From assembly GCF_019880305.1 (NCBI RefSeq), contig NZ_CP082301.1:1860001-1924000 (forward strand): DNA of 64,000 bases, in the 5' to 3' direction. The notes beneath the pieces are model-generated. The model was given only the letters and a program-made list of their open reading frames with translations. It did no database searches and was not told the origin of the DNA. The stretch is from Streptomyces decoyicus. GTDB taxonomy: Bacteria > Actinomycetota > Actinomycetes > Streptomycetales > Streptomycetaceae. Both the position numbers and the translations under genes were made by a program. How positions within the stretch are numbered: position 1 is the stretch's first letter; every line of letters begins with the position of its first letter. Positions 9,513 to 18,388 of this stretch are shown here, piece after piece.

Positions 9513-9796
9513 AGCCGGTGACGGTAAGCAGCCGTCCGCCGCTGACCAGGGCGCCACGCCCTCGGGCCCCCGCTCCCACCCGGTCCGGTGTACGGAACGC
9601 CGCCGACTGCACCAGGTTCTGCGCAAGAGTTGGCGTTATGTGACCGCTTCTGTGGCGGCTTTCCATGGATTTCCACTGTGCGGCGATTGGTTCGATTCCG
9701 TTCCCTTCCTCGCGTGACTCCTGCCGCAGGTCACCCGTTGTCCTTGTACGAGCCGGGAGACCACCCGGCAGACGCACAGAGATCGAGGAGCCACCC

Positions 9797-10606
9797 GTGC
9801 CGCGCATGCTCGACGTCAGCGACGACGTTCGCGCCGAGATCGGCGACGAAGAAGCCGACCGCCTGCTGGCCGGTGGCGACGCCCCCGGCAGCTACGACTG
9901 CACCTCCTGCCGGACCCCCGGAGACAGCGAGCAGGAGGCCACCAGCACCGTCCTGTTCGTGGGCGAGGAGACCGCGGTGCTCGCGTTCGCCCATGCCACC
10001 TGCATCCCCTCGCAGGTCGTCCCGGTGTCGGAGGAGCAGCTCCAGGGAGCCGTACGCTCCATCACCGGAGAGGACGCCGCCGCCCCCGCCCCCGGATCGC
10101 AGCCGTCCCCGGCCGCCCCGGCCCCCACCACCCCGCGCCAGGCGACCCTCGGGATCACCTGCGGTCTGGTGCTGATCGACGGCGACCTGCGCCCGGCCCT
10201 GGTGGTCGAGCCCGACGGCCCGATCGCCCGTCCCGGCTCGGTCGGCCCCGACGACGACTTCCTTCCGCTGCTCCTGGAGCAGGGGTTCCACCCCGTGGCG
10301 GACATGAACCAGCTCCCGGGCCCGAACCCGGGCTGGTCCGCCCTGCTGGCCATGGGCAAGCTGCACGCCGTCCTCCAGCCGGGCAACACCGGCCAGCAGG
10401 CCGCCTGGTGGCAGGCCCATCAGCCGCTGGCCGTCTCCGACGGCTGGCGCACCGCGGCCAACAAGGCGCAGTCGGTGGTGATGTACGCCGCGCCCGCCGG
10501 CTCCATCGGCCACCAGCCCCGCGAGGACCTGATGCGGGAGGCACTGGAGAACGCCGCGGCGAGGGGCGCCCTGGTCGCCGCGGAGATGCCGCTGGCCGGC
10601 ACCTGA
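9797..10606 (+). CDS. Uncharacterised cytosolic protein
   Basis: This 269-residue protein has no signal peptide or membrane helix. The N-terminal third contains a C-x2-C pair (YDCTSCRTPGDSE, about residues 34-46) that could bind a metal. A Pro/Ala-rich linker lies near residues 95-115. A C-terminal domain of about 150 residues includes LGITCGLVLIDGDLRPALVV. GTG 9797 has a GAGGAG site six bases upstream; ATG 9806 is the alternative. I do not recognise the family. It looks like a lineage-conserved actinomycete protein because composition and codon use match its neighbours. Confidence 0.7.
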   Translation: MPRMLDVSDDVRAEIGDEEADRLLAGGDAPGSYDCTSCRTPGDSEQEATSTVLFVGEETAVLAFAHATCIPSQVVPVSEEQLQGAVRSITGEDAAAPAPGSQPSPAAPAPTTPRQATLGITCGLVLIDGDLRPALVVEPDGPIARPGSVGPDDDFLPLLLEQGFHPVADMNQLPGPNPGWSALLAMGKLHAVLQPGNTGQQAAWWQAHQPLAVSDGWRTAANKAQSVVMYAAPAGSIGHQPREDLMREALENAAARGALVAAEMPLAGT

Positions 10607-10656
10607 CAGCCCCTCGGCACCCGATCGCGGGGGCAGGACCGCCATTCCGGACGGTC

Positions 10657-11070
10657 ATGCCCTCGCGATCAGCCATTTCCGCACGAAAGCCGCATCCCGC
10701 GGCCATCGAGGTCGTTGGCACATACGTGCACGCATACGACCCGTCCTCCCGCGCCCCGTACACCCACCCGATCCCCGGCATGCGCCCGTCCCACGAATAC
10801 GGGACGACGCACCTCACGGACCATGGTTCGGCCACGCCGATCTATGACGCGCTGTACGCCGAGTACCGCCGCTCCTTCCGGGCCCTGCCCGGGGACCGTA
10901 CGGACGAACCGGAGATCTCGGAGGCGCTGCACGGTAGCGGGAACTGGAGCCGTACGACGGCGTCCGCGGCGCACTGGGAGGTCGTGAGCCGGCAGCCCTA
11001 CCACCCGCGAGGCCATGTCCCGGCGGCGCTGCCACCGGCGCAGCGGGACTCCCGGCCGCACGGCCGCTGA
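10657..11070 (+). CDS. Small hypothetical protein
   Basis: This protein is up to 137 residues. The central part (HAYDPSSRAPYTHPIPG... then PIYDALYAEYRRSFRALPGD) has normal codon bias. The two ends are Arg/Pro-rich, so boundaries are uncertain. ATG 10657 and GTG 10726 are both possible; the latter follows a GAGGTC sequence. No domain is recognised. It lies between the 9797 gene and the convergent der, and may be co-transcribed with the former (50-base gap). Confidence 0.5.
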   Translation: MPSRSAISARKPHPAAIEVVGTYVHAYDPSSRAPYTHPIPGMRPSHEYGTTHLTDHGSATPIYDALYAEYRRSFRALPGDRTDEPEISEALHGSGNWSRTTASAAHWEVVSRQPYHPRGHVPAALPPAQRDSRPHGR

Positions 11071-11097
11071 GCGGTCCGTACGGCCCGGGAGCCGCCG

Positions 11098-12558
11098 CTA
11101 CTTCTTCTTGCTGCGCTTCTCGCGCACCCGCACGGAGATGTGGATCGGCGTCCCGTCGAACCCGAACTCCTCGCGCAGCCGCCGCTCGACGAAGCGGCGG
11201 TAGCCGGCCTCCAGGAAGCCGGAGGCGAACAGCACAAAGCGCGGCGGCTTGGTGCCCGCCTGGGTGCCGAAGAGGATGCGGGGCTGCTTGCCGCCGCGGA
11301 TCGGGTGCGGGTGGGAGGCGACGATCTCACCGAGGAAGGCGTTGAGCCGCCCGGTGGGGATGCGGGTCTCCCAGCCGGCCAGCGCGGTCTCGATCGCCGG
11401 GACCAGCTTCTCCATGTGGCGGCCGGTGCGCGCGGAGACGTTCACCCGCATCGCCCACGGGATCTGTACGAGGTCCCGCTCGATCTCCCGCTCCAGGTAG
11501 AAGCGGCGCTCCTCGTCGAGGGTGTCCCACTTGTTGTAGGCGATGACCAGGGCGCGCCCGGCCTCCACGGCCATCGTGATGATGCGCTGGTCCTGGACGC
11601 TGATGGATTCGGACGCGTCGATCAGGACGACCGCGACCTCGGCCTTCTCGACGGCCGCAGCGGTGCGCAGCGAGGCGTAGTAGTCGGCGCCTTCCTGGAG
11701 GTGCACCCGGCGGCGGATACCGGCGGTGTCCACGAACTTCCAGGTCTTGCCGCCCAGTTCGATCATCTCGTCGACCGGGTCACGGGTGGTGCCGGCCACC
11801 TCGTTGACGACCACCCGCTCCTCGCCGGCGACCTTGTTCAGCAGCGACGACTTGCCGACGTTCGGGCGGCCGATCAGCGCGATCCGGCGGGGGCCGCCGA
11901 GGGCGGTGCCGAAGGTCTGCGCGGGCGCCTCGGGCAGCGCGTCCAGCGCGGCGTCGAGCATGTCGCCGGTGCCGCGGCCGTGGAGTGCGGAGACCGGGTG
12001 CGGCTCGCCGAGGCCCAGCGACCACAGCATCGCGGCGTCGGCCTCGCCCGAGGGGCCGTCGACCTTGTTGGCGACCAGGACCACGGGCTTGCCGGCGCGG
12101 CGCAGCAGCTTGACGACGGCCTCGTCGGTGTCGGTGGCGCCGACCTTGGCGTCGACGACGAAGACGACCGCGTCCGCGGCCTCGATGGCGAACTCGGCCT
12201 GGAGCGCCACGGAGGCGTCGATGCCGAGGACGTCCTGCTCCCAGCCACCGGTGTCGACGACCTTGAAGCGGCGGCCGTTCCAGTCGGCCTCGTAGGTGAC
12301 ACGGTCGCGGGTGACGCCCGGCTTGTCCTCGACGACCGCCTCACGGCGGCCGATGATGCGGTTCACCAGGGTCGACTTGCCGACATTGGGGCGGCCGATG
12401 ACGGCGAGGACGGGCAGCGGGCCGTGGCCGGCCGCGGCGATGTCGCCCTCGACCGCCTCGAGGTCGAAGCCCTCCTCCGCGGCGAGCTCCATGAACTCCG
12501 CGTACTCGGCGTCGCCAAGCGCACCGTGCTCGTCGCCGGTAGGGATCTGGTCGTTCAT
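11098..12558 (-). CDS. der: Ribosome-assembly GTPase Der (EngA)
   Basis: This 486-residue protein has two tandem Era-like GTPase domains and a C-terminal KH-like domain, an architecture unique to Der, which acts in 50S subunit maturation. P-loops are GRPNVGKS at 55-62 and again in the second G domain ([20 protein letters not shown]). NKVD and NKWD specificity motifs are both present. An acidic 45-residue N-terminal extension is common in actinobacteria. ATG 12558 has a GAGGAACGG site upstream. It is the last gene of the aroH-tyrA-cmk-plsC-der run, 70 bases after plsC. Confidence 0.96.
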   Translation of the reverse strand: MNDQIPTGDEHGALGDAEYAEFMELAAEEGFDLEAVEGDIAAAGHGPLPVLAVIGRPNVGKSTLVNRIIGRREAVVEDKPGVTRDRVTYEADWNGRRFKVVDTGGWEQDVLGIDASVALQAEFAIEAADAVVFVVDAKVGATDTDEAVVKLLRRAGKPVVLVANKVDGPSGEADAAMLWSLGLGEPHPVSALHGRGTGDMLDAALDALPEAPAQTFGTALGGPRRIALIGRPNVGKSSLLNKVAGEERVVVNEVAGTTRDPVDEMIELGGKTWKFVDTAGIRRRVHLQEGADYYASLRTAAAVEKAEVAVVLIDASESISVQDQRIITMAVEAGRALVIAYNKWDTLDEERRFYLEREIERDLVQIPWAMRVNVSARTGRHMEKLVPAIETALAGWETRIPTGRLNAFLGEIVASHPHPIRGGKQPRILFGTQAGTKPPRFVLFASGFLEAGYRRFVERRLREEFGFDGTPIHISVRVREKRSKKK

Positions 12559-12628
12559 GAAGTCCGTTCCTCGTTCATCATCGTGATCGGTGGGCCACTC
12601 GTCCGCGGCCCACTACTCAAGTGTGGGA

Positions 12629-13285
12629 TCAGCGCCCGGTCAGGCGCCTGGCCTCTGCCAGGTGGGCGGTCAGCCGCTCCTGGATCCGTACGGTCGCCTC
12701 GTCGAGCGCCTTACGGGTGCGCCGCCCGCTGCTGTCGCCCGCCTCGAAGGCGTCACCGAAGACGACATCGACACGGGACCACAGCGGTGGCACGGCCGGT
12801 GTGAGCCGGCTGTGGCGCTCCTTGCTGCCGAGCACCGCCACCGGCACGACCGGGGCACCGGAGCGCACCGCGAAGTACGCCAGGCCCGCCCGCAGGGAGG
12901 CGAAGTCGCCCTCGCCGCGGGTGCCTTCCGGGAAGATTCCCAGCGCTCCGCCCTGCTCCAGTACCCCGAGGGCGTCGGTGATCGCCTTGCGGTCGACGGT
13001 GTGGCGGTCCACCTTCAGCTGCCCGATGCCCCGCAGGAACGGGTCCAGCGGGCCGACGAAGGCTTCCTTCTTGATCAGAAAGTGCACCGGCCGCGGCGCG
13101 GTGCCCATCAGCATCGGGCCGTCGATGCCGTGTGAGTGGTTGACGGCGAGGATCACCGGGCCGGCCGACGGCACCCGCCAGGCGCCCAGCACCCGCGGCC
13201 GCCACAGCCCGTACATCAGGCCGATGCCGATCCGCCGGCCGACCGCGGCGCCCGCCGCGGTCGGAGCCCCGCCGCTGTCGGTCAC
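12629..13285 (-). CDS. plsC: 1-acyl-sn-glycerol-3-phosphate acyltransferase (PlsC-like)
   Basis: This 218-residue PlsC-type acyltransferase transfers a fatty acyl group to lysophosphatidic acid in phospholipid synthesis at the membrane. The H-x4-D catalytic pair (H50/D55 in NHSHGID) and substrate motif FPEGTR (118-123) are clear. The gene starts at GTG 13285, overlapping the cmk stop by four bases (GTGA), so the two are coupled. Streptomyces usually have several PlsC-like paralogues, so the symbol names the family and not necessarily the main enzyme. Confidence 0.88.
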   Translation of the reverse strand: MTDSGGAPTAAGAAVGRRIGIGLMYGLWRPRVLGAWRVPSAGPVILAVNHSHGIDGPMLMGTAPRPVHFLIKKEAFVGPLDPFLRGIGQLKVDRHTVDRKAITDALGVLEQGGALGIFPEGTRGEGDFASLRAGLAYFAVRSGAPVVPVAVLGSKERHSRLTPAVPPLWSRVDVVFGDAFEAGDSSGRRTRKALDEATVRIQERLTAHLAEARRLTGR

Positions 13286-14004
13286 CGGGCGGCCCGCCCT
13301 GCCTTTTCGGCGCCGGCGCCCTCGATGAGGGTGACCACACACTCGATGACCTGCTCCAGCGTCAGCTCGGTGGTGTCCACCTCGACGGCGTCGTCCGCCT
13401 TGGCCAGCGGGGAGGTCTTGCGGCCGGAGTCGGCGGCGTCCCGCTTGATCAGCGCCTCGCGGGTGGCGGCCAGGTCGGTGGCCTCCTTGCCCTTGAGCTC
13501 GCCGCTGCGGCGGGCCGCCCGCGCCTCGGGGGAGGCGGTGAGGAAGACCTTGAGGTCGGCGTCGGGCAGGACGGTGATGCCGATGTCCCGGCCCTCGACG
13601 ACGATGCCGTTCGGCGCCTCGGCGGCGATGCTGCGCTGGAGATCGGTGATCAGGGTCCGCACCTCGGGGACGGCGCTGACCGCGCTGACCGCGGCGGTGA
13701 CCTCCTGGGTGCGGATCGGGCCCGCGGCGTCCAGGCCGTCGACCGAGATGGTCGGGGCGGACGGGTCGGTGCCGGAGACGATCACGGGCTTGACGGCGGC
13801 GTCGGCCACGGCCGTCGCGTCCTTGACGTCGATGCCGTTGGTCAGCATCCACCACGTGATCGCGCGGTACTGGGCGCCGGTGTCGAGGTAGCCGAGGCCC
13901 AGCTTGGCGGCGACGGCCTTGGACGTGCTGGACTTGCCCGTGCCTGCGGGGCCGTCGATGGCGACAATCACTGCTGCCGGGGCGGTCCGAGCGGCGGTTT
14001 CCAC
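13282..14004 (-). CDS. cmk: Cytidylate kinase
   Basis: This 240-residue (d)CMP kinase phosphorylates CMP and dCMP with ATP. Its P-loop is IDGPAGTGKSSTSKAVA near the N-terminus. YLDTGAQYRAITWW and VVEGRDIGITVLPDADLKVF are standard family blocks. GTG 14004 (V-E-T-A-A-R-T) is preferred because it has an AAAGG site eleven bases upstream; GTG 14016 would overlap that site. It is the third gene of a minus-strand run, coupled to plsC and about 98 bases after tyrA. The cmk-plsC-der order is common in actinobacteria. Confidence 0.94.
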   Translation of the reverse strand: METAARTAPAAVIVAIDGPAGTGKSSTSKAVAAKLGLGYLDTGAQYRAITWWMLTNGIDVKDATAVADAAVKPVIVSGTDPSAPTISVDGLDAAGPIRTQEVTAAVSAVSAVPEVRTLITDLQRSIAAEAPNGIVVEGRDIGITVLPDADLKVFLTASPEARAARRSGELKGKEATDLAATREALIKRDAADSGRKTSPLAKADDAVEVDTTELTLEQVIECVVTLIEGAGAEKAGRAAR

Positions 14005-14102
14005 GGTGACGAACACCTTTCTTGTACACGGGGCGGGGGTCCAAGGGCCGTAAGGGCCTCGGACAAGGTTACTGGCTCACCCGCACGGTGCCGTCCACGC
14101 GG

Positions 14103-15188
14103 TCACTGCCGGATGGACCAGCCCCGCTCGCGCAGCTCCGCGGTCAGCACCGGCACGGCCTGCGGCTCGACCATGAGCTGGATGAAACCGGCCTGCTGGC
14201 CGGTGGCGTGCTCGATGCGGACGTCCTCGATGTTGACCCCGGCCCGGCCGGCGTCGGCGAAGATCCGGGCCAGCTCGCCGGGCTGGTCGCCGATGTGGAC
14301 GGCGACGATCTCGTAGGCGGCCGGGGCGGCGCCGTGCTTGCCGGGCACCCGCTCCCGGCCGGCATTGCCGCGGCGCAGCACGTCCTCGATACCGCCGGCG
14401 CCGCCGCCGCGCTTCCCCTCGTCGGCGGACTCCAGAGCGCGCAGGGACCGTACGGTCTCGTCCAGGTCGGCGGCGATCTCGCCCAGCACATCGGCGACCG
14501 GACCCGGATTGGCCGAGAGGATGTCGATCCACATCGCGGGATCGGAGGCCGCGATCCGCGTCACATCCCGGATGCCCTGGCCGCAGAGGCGTACGGCGGT
14601 CTCGTCGGCTCCCCTCAGGCGGGCGGCGACGAGGCTGGAGACCAGCTGCGGGGTGTGCGAGACCAGGGCGACGGCGCGGTCGTGCGCGTCCGCGTCCATC
14701 ACCACCGGAACGGCCCGGCACAGCGCGACCAGCTCCAGGGCGAGGTTGAGCACCTCGGTGTCGCCGTCGCGGGTCGGGGTGAGCACCCAGGGCCGGCCCT
14801 CGAAGAGGTCGGCGGTGGCGGCCAGCGGGCCGGAGCGCTCCTTGCCGGCCATCGGATGCGTGCCGAGGTAGCCGGACAGCTCGCAGCCCATCGCCTCCAG
14901 CTCACGGCGGGGGCCGCCCTTGACGCTGGCGACGTCGATGTAGCCGCGGGCCACCCGGCGCCGGATGGCACCGGCCAGGGCCGCCGCGACATGGGCCGGG
15001 GGCGCGGCCACGATGGCCAGGTCGACCGGGCCCTCGGGCGCCTCGGCGGTGCCCGCGCCGAGCGCGGCGGCCGTCAGGGCCTGTGCCTGGTCGTGGTCCT
15101 CCAGGAAGACCCGGACGCCCCGCGATTGCAGCGCGAGCGCGGCCGACGTGCCGATCAGGCCCGTTCCGATGACGAGTGCGGTCCTCAC
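14103..15188 (-). CDS. tyrA: Prephenate dehydrogenase with ACT domain
   Basis: This 361-residue enzyme catalyses NAD(P)-dependent oxidative decarboxylation of prephenate to 4-hydroxyphenylpyruvate in tyrosine synthesis. The N-terminal Rossmann motif is VIGTGLIGTSAALAL. GTHPMAGKERSG contains the conserved His/Lys region of the active site. A C-terminal ACT domain (YEIVAVHIGDQPGELARIF, then VNIEDVRIEHATG) suggests allosteric feedback by an aromatic amino acid. GTG 15188 overlaps the aroH stop by four bases (GTGA). The pair joins chorismate mutase and prephenate dehydrogenase in one coupled unit. Confidence 0.93.
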   Translation of the reverse strand: MRTALVIGTGLIGTSAALALQSRGVRVFLEDHDQAQALTAAALGAGTAEAPEGPVDLAIVAAPPAHVAAALAGAIRRRVARGYIDVASVKGGPRRELEAMGCELSGYLGTHPMAGKERSGPLAATADLFEGRPWVLTPTRDGDTEVLNLALELVALCRAVPVVMDADAHDRAVALVSHTPQLVSSLVAARLRGADETAVRLCGQGIRDVTRIAASDPAMWIDILSANPGPVADVLGEIAADLDETVRSLRALESADEGKRGGGAGGIEDVLRRGNAGRERVPGKHGAAPAAYEIVAVHIGDQPGELARIFADAGRAGVNIEDVRIEHATGQQAGFIQLMVEPQAVPVLTAELRERGWSIRQ

Positions 15189-15547
15189 TGCGCGATGTCC
15201 TTCCGCAGCTCGCCGGCCGCACCGAGGTAGACATGGGCGATCCCGGCCTTGGACAGCCCGGTCTCGACATGGGCGAGCACCCGCACCACGCGCTCCATGG
15301 CGCCGTCGATGTCCAGCTCCTGGGCACAGATCAGCGGGACGTCCGTGATGCCCAGGGCGCGGGCGGCGGCGGCCGGGAAGTCGCTGTGCAGATCGGGGGT
15401 GGCGGTGAACCACACGCTGATCAGGTCGTCCGCGAGGAGGTCGTTGCGCTCGAGGATGGCGGTGAGCAGCTCGCCGACCTGCTCCTGCATGTGCTCCGCG
15501 TCGTCCCGCTCCAGCTGGACGGCCCCGCGGACCGCTCGTACCGCCAC
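15185..15547 (-). CDS. aroH: Chorismate mutase, AroH type
   Basis: This 120-residue monofunctional AroH-class chorismate mutase converts chorismate to prephenate. Typical blocks are AVRAVRGAVQLERD at the N-terminus, ELLTAILERNDLLADDLISV in the middle, and AARALGITDVPLICAQELDI with the active-site region. It starts at GTG 15547 after a GGGGAGC site. It is the first gene of the minus-strand run down to der, and its product feeds the downstream, translationally coupled tyrA. Confidence 0.93.
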   Translation of the reverse strand: MAVRAVRGAVQLERDDAEHMQEQVGELLTAILERNDLLADDLISVWFTATPDLHSDFPAAAARALGITDVPLICAQELDIDGAMERVVRVLAHVETGLSKAGIAHVYLGAAGELRKDIAQ

Positions 15548-15786
15548 GTCACTGCTCCCCTGCGTTCTGTGCCGCGTCACGCACCTGTGCGCGCACTGAT
15601 CAGCGTAACCAGCCGCACGGACAATCCGTACGCGGCGGCCGGACGCTGAGACGGCCGGAAGGTCAGGACGGCGGTCCGTGCACGCCGCGACCGGCCGCCC
15701 ACCAACAGTGATCACGCTTCCGGAGGCCCGCATTCCGCCTCCAAAAACTGGTGACATTCGCCATTCCACCAGCGACAATCGCCGCC

Positions 15787-16482
15787 ATGTCCGAAGCCGC
15801 CGCAGGTCACACCCTGGTCGCCGAGCACACCGTCTACGCATGTGTGATGGGCTCGCGCGCCTTCGGTCTGGCCACGGAGTCCAGCGACACCGACCGGCGC
15901 GGGGTGTATCTCGCACCCACCCCGCTCTTCTGGGGCTTCGAGAAGCCGCCGACCCATGTGGAGGGGCCGCGCGAGGAGGAGTTCTCCTGGGAGCTGGAGC
16001 GGTTCTGCCATCTGGCGCTGCGTGCCAACCCCACCATCCTGGAGTGTCTGCACTCCCCCTTGGTGGAGCGGATCGACGCCACCGGCCGGGAGCTGCTCGC
16101 GCTGCGCGACGCCTTCTTGTCCCGGCAGGCCCACCGCACCTTCGCGGGCTATGCCGGCGGGCAGCTCAAGCAGCTGCGGGCCGACGTACGGCAGCACGGT
16201 GCGCCCCGCTGGAAACACGCCATGCACCTGCTGCGGCTGCTGGCCTCCTCGCGCGACCTGCTCCGTACGGGCGCGCTCACCCTGGACGTCGGCGAGGACC
16301 GGGAGGAGCTGCTGGCGGTCCGGCGCGGTGAGGTGGCCTGGGAAGCGGTGGAGCGCCGGATGGCGCGGCTGGCCGAGGAGGCCGAGGCCTCGGTGTCCGG
16401 CTCGCCGTTGCCGGCCGAGCCGGACCGGGGCCGGGTGGCGGACTTCCTGTTCCGGGCCCGGCGGGCCTCAGCGCTCGGCTGA
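15787..16482 (+). CDS. COG3541/YcgL-like nucleotidyltransferase (MNT fold)
   Basis: This 231-residue protein carries the minimal nucleotidyltransferase signature G-S-x10-D-x-D (G22-S23, D34, D36 in MGSRAFGLATESSDTDRRGV), so a metal-dependent NMP transfer activity is plausible. The rest is helical with no recognised partner domain. The R-R-G-V/Y extension after DxD is typical of the COG3541 group, whose substrate is not established. ATG 15787 is the first M of the conserved part. It is convergent, with a 15-base overlap, with a second member of the same group, which suggests duplication or a paired function. Confidence 0.8.
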   Translation: MSEAAAGHTLVAEHTVYACVMGSRAFGLATESSDTDRRGVYLAPTPLFWGFEKPPTHVEGPREEEFSWELERFCHLALRANPTILECLHSPLVERIDATGRELLALRDAFLSRQAHRTFAGYAGGQLKQLRADVRQHGAPRWKHAMHLLRLLASSRDLLRTGALTLDVGEDREELLAVRRGEVAWEAVERRMARLAEEAEASVSGSPLPAEPDRGRVADFLFRARRASALG

Positions 16483-17283
16483 GGCGCCCGCCGTCCTGGC
16501 CCGGACGATGAGGTCGTGCAGCGCCTCGCCGGCGCCGGGAGCGTCCGGCAGGGCGGTCGCGTCCTGGGCGGCGTCCAGCCGGGCGTGCAGCGCCTCGATG
16601 TCCGTACGCAGCCGTGCCGGGTCCACCACCGCACCGGCCGTGCCGTGTTCGGCCGCCTCCTTGGCCGCGATCAGCTCCGGTATGTAGGCGGGCGCGGCCA
16701 GCTCACCCACCAGTGTGGGCAGATGGGGCTGCACCCGGCCGCTGTCCATGAGGTGGATGCCGGTGAGCAGCACCCGGAGCGTGTACAGCAGCGGCTTCAG
16801 CTCGCCGGTCTTCACGAAGAGCCGCCACTGGGTCGTGGCGAAGCCGCGGTAGTGGTGGGCGTGGTGGGCGGTGAGCAGGTCCGGGGCCAGCGCGATCAGC
16901 TCGTCGTGCACGGGAGTGGTGTGCACCACCAGGGGCGAGAGCAGCTGCTCCAGTACGTAGCCGTTGCGGCGCAGCAGTAGCCGGGCGAATTTGCGCAGGT
17001 CGTGCGAGACGAGGTCCAGCTCGGTGCGTCCTTGGTCCCACATCCGCGTCCGTGTCTCGTCGGGCTCGTGCAGCCCGAGGAGGGCGGCGGCCGGCAGGAG
17101 GTGGGCGCCGCGCAGATCGACGTCGGAGTCCCGGGACGGGAAGCCGTACAGATGCGCGCCGGAGACCGTGGCGAAGACCAGCGGGTCGTCCTGTTCCGCG
17201 ACCACGGCGCCCAGGTCGACGGCGGGCAGCCCGGCCGCCCGGAGGACGGCCTCCCGTCCGGCGGCTGTCGGGGTCTCACGCAT
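16468..17283 (-). CDS. Second COG3541-like nucleotidyltransferase, variant motif
   Basis: This 271-residue paralogue-like protein has the motif SGAHLYGFPSRDSDVDLRG. G42, D54 and D56 are kept, but the serine after the glycine is alanine (A43), so catalysis may be altered. Helical segments such as LDLVSHDLRKFARLLLRRNG and TTQWRLFVKTGELKPLLYTL follow, and the latter region resembles helical bundles fused to such enzymes. Its ATG (17283) overlaps the ADP-ribosylglycohydrolase stop by eight bases (ATGCGTGA), so it is co-translated with that enzyme. The target could be protein, RNA or a nucleotide. Confidence 0.8.
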   Translation of the reverse strand: MRETPTAAGREAVLRAAGLPAVDLGAVVAEQDDPLVFATVSGAHLYGFPSRDSDVDLRGAHLLPAAALLGLHEPDETRTRMWDQGRTELDLVSHDLRKFARLLLRRNGYVLEQLLSPLVVHTTPVHDELIALAPDLLTAHHAHHYRGFATTQWRLFVKTGELKPLLYTLRVLLTGIHLMDSGRVQPHLPTLVGELAAPAYIPELIAAKEAAEHGTAGAVVDPARLRTDIEALHARLDAAQDATALPDAPGAGEALHDLIVRARTAGASAER

Positions 17284-18289
17284 CCCAGGCCTCCCCCAGC
17301 CTCAGCAGCTCGTCGCGGTATTCGATACGCGCGGCCCACTCCTCGGGCCAGGCGCCGGCGCCGAGACGGGCGCCCGCGAAGGCGCCGGTGAGACAGGCGA
17401 TCGAGTCGGAGTCGCCGGAGGTGCAGGCGGCCCGGCGCAGCGCGGTGCGCGGCTCGTCGGGGAAGAGCAGGAAGCACAGCAGGCCGGTGGCCAGCGCCTC
17501 CTCCGCGATCCAGCCGGCGCCGGTGGCCAGGCACGGGTCGGCCTCCCGGTCCGGTGCAGCGAGCGCCGCGTCCAGCCGGTCCAGCACACCGAGGCACTCG
17601 TCCCAGCCGCGGGCGGTGAAGTCCGTCGCGGAGGGGTCGTGGCCGCGCCGCCACAGGTCGCCGAGCCAGTCCTCCCGGTAGACGGTGCGGTGGGCGTGGG
17701 CATACGTGCGCAGCAGGGCGGGCAGCTCGGCGGGCGGTGTGCCGTCGGCGAGGGCGCGTACGGCGCAGGCGGTCAGATCGGCGGCGGCGAGCGCGGTGGG
17801 GTGCCCGTGGGTCAGCGCGGACTGGAGCTGTGCGGCACCGGAGCGCTGCTGCGGGCTCAGCCCCGGGGCGAGCCCGATCGGCGCGACCCGCATGTTGGCG
17901 CCGCAGCCCTTCGACCCCATCTGGGCGGCCTCGGCCCAGGGCCGGTCCCGGTCGCTGAGCAGCTGGCAGGCCCTGAGGCAAGTGCCGCCCGGTGCCCGGT
18001 TGTTGTCGGGCGAGCGCCACCAGGCGACGTACTCCTCGCGCACGGGTCCCACGAGGGCCTGCGCGGTGAGCGGACCGCGGCCCAGGGCCGTGCGCAGTCC
18101 GCGGCCCAGCGCCAGCGTCATCTGGGTGTCGTCGGTGACGAACGCGGGATCGGGCAGCGGCATCCGCCGCCACGGGCCGCACTTGGCCAGGATCGACGGC
18201 ACATCGTTGAACTCGGTGGGAAAGCCGAGCGCATCGCCGAGAGCCAGCCCGATCAGCGAGCCGGTAGCGGCGGACCCCGTGGACACCAT
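17276..18289 (-). CDS. ADP-ribosylglycohydrolase (DraG/ARH family)
   Basis: This 337-residue protein has the all-helical ARH fold. GSLIGLALGDALGFPTEF at the N-terminus and FVTDDTQMTLALGRGL (TDDT, first metal site) are followed by GSKGCGANMRVAPIGL and a C-terminal CTSGDSDSIACLTGAFAGA with the D-S-D second metal site. Such enzymes remove ADP-ribose from proteins, nucleic acids or small molecules using two Mg ions. ATG 18289 follows AAGGGGTGG eight bases upstream, and that site lies inside the inverted repeat at 18297-18331. It is coupled to the downstream nucleotidyltransferase. Confidence 0.9.
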   Translation of the reverse strand: MVSTGSAATGSLIGLALGDALGFPTEFNDVPSILAKCGPWRRMPLPDPAFVTDDTQMTLALGRGLRTALGRGPLTAQALVGPVREEYVAWWRSPDNNRAPGGTCLRACQLLSDRDRPWAEAAQMGSKGCGANMRVAPIGLAPGLSPQQRSGAAQLQSALTHGHPTALAAADLTACAVRALADGTPPAELPALLRTYAHAHRTVYREDWLGDLWRRGHDPSATDFTARGWDECLGVLDRLDAALAAPDREADPCLATGAGWIAEEALATGLLCFLLFPDEPRTALRRAACTSGDSDSIACLTGAFAGARLGAGAWPEEWAARIEYRDELLRLGEAWDA

Positions 18290-18296
18290 GAAAAAA

Positions 18297-18331
18297 CCAC
18301 CCCTTAATGTCACAGTGACATTAAGGGGTGG
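18297..18331 (-). promoter_or_regulatory. Perfect 17-bp inverted repeat masking a ribosome-binding site
   Basis: The arms 18297-18313 and 18315-18331 are perfectly complementary around a single central base. On the minus strand the right arm ends AAGGGGTGG and is followed by six T and the ATG at 18289. So the element contains the Shine-Dalgarno of the ADP-ribosylglycohydrolase, and also looks like an intrinsic terminator (stem plus T6) for transcripts coming from rluB. The core TTAATGTCAC/GTGACATTAA could equally be a repressor operator. Confidence 0.75.
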
Positions 18332-18388
18332 GGCTGCGGAGCCGCAAGGCATTTCCTGCCGTGCGGTCCCGCCGAGGTCCCGGAGGAC

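Noticed and set aside
9513..9796. Possible c-di-AMP (ydaO) riboswitch upstream of the Rpf gene
   Set aside because: Streptomyces rpf genes can carry one, and a GTGGGAGCGGGGG-like stretch exists, but the other conserved elements are missing.
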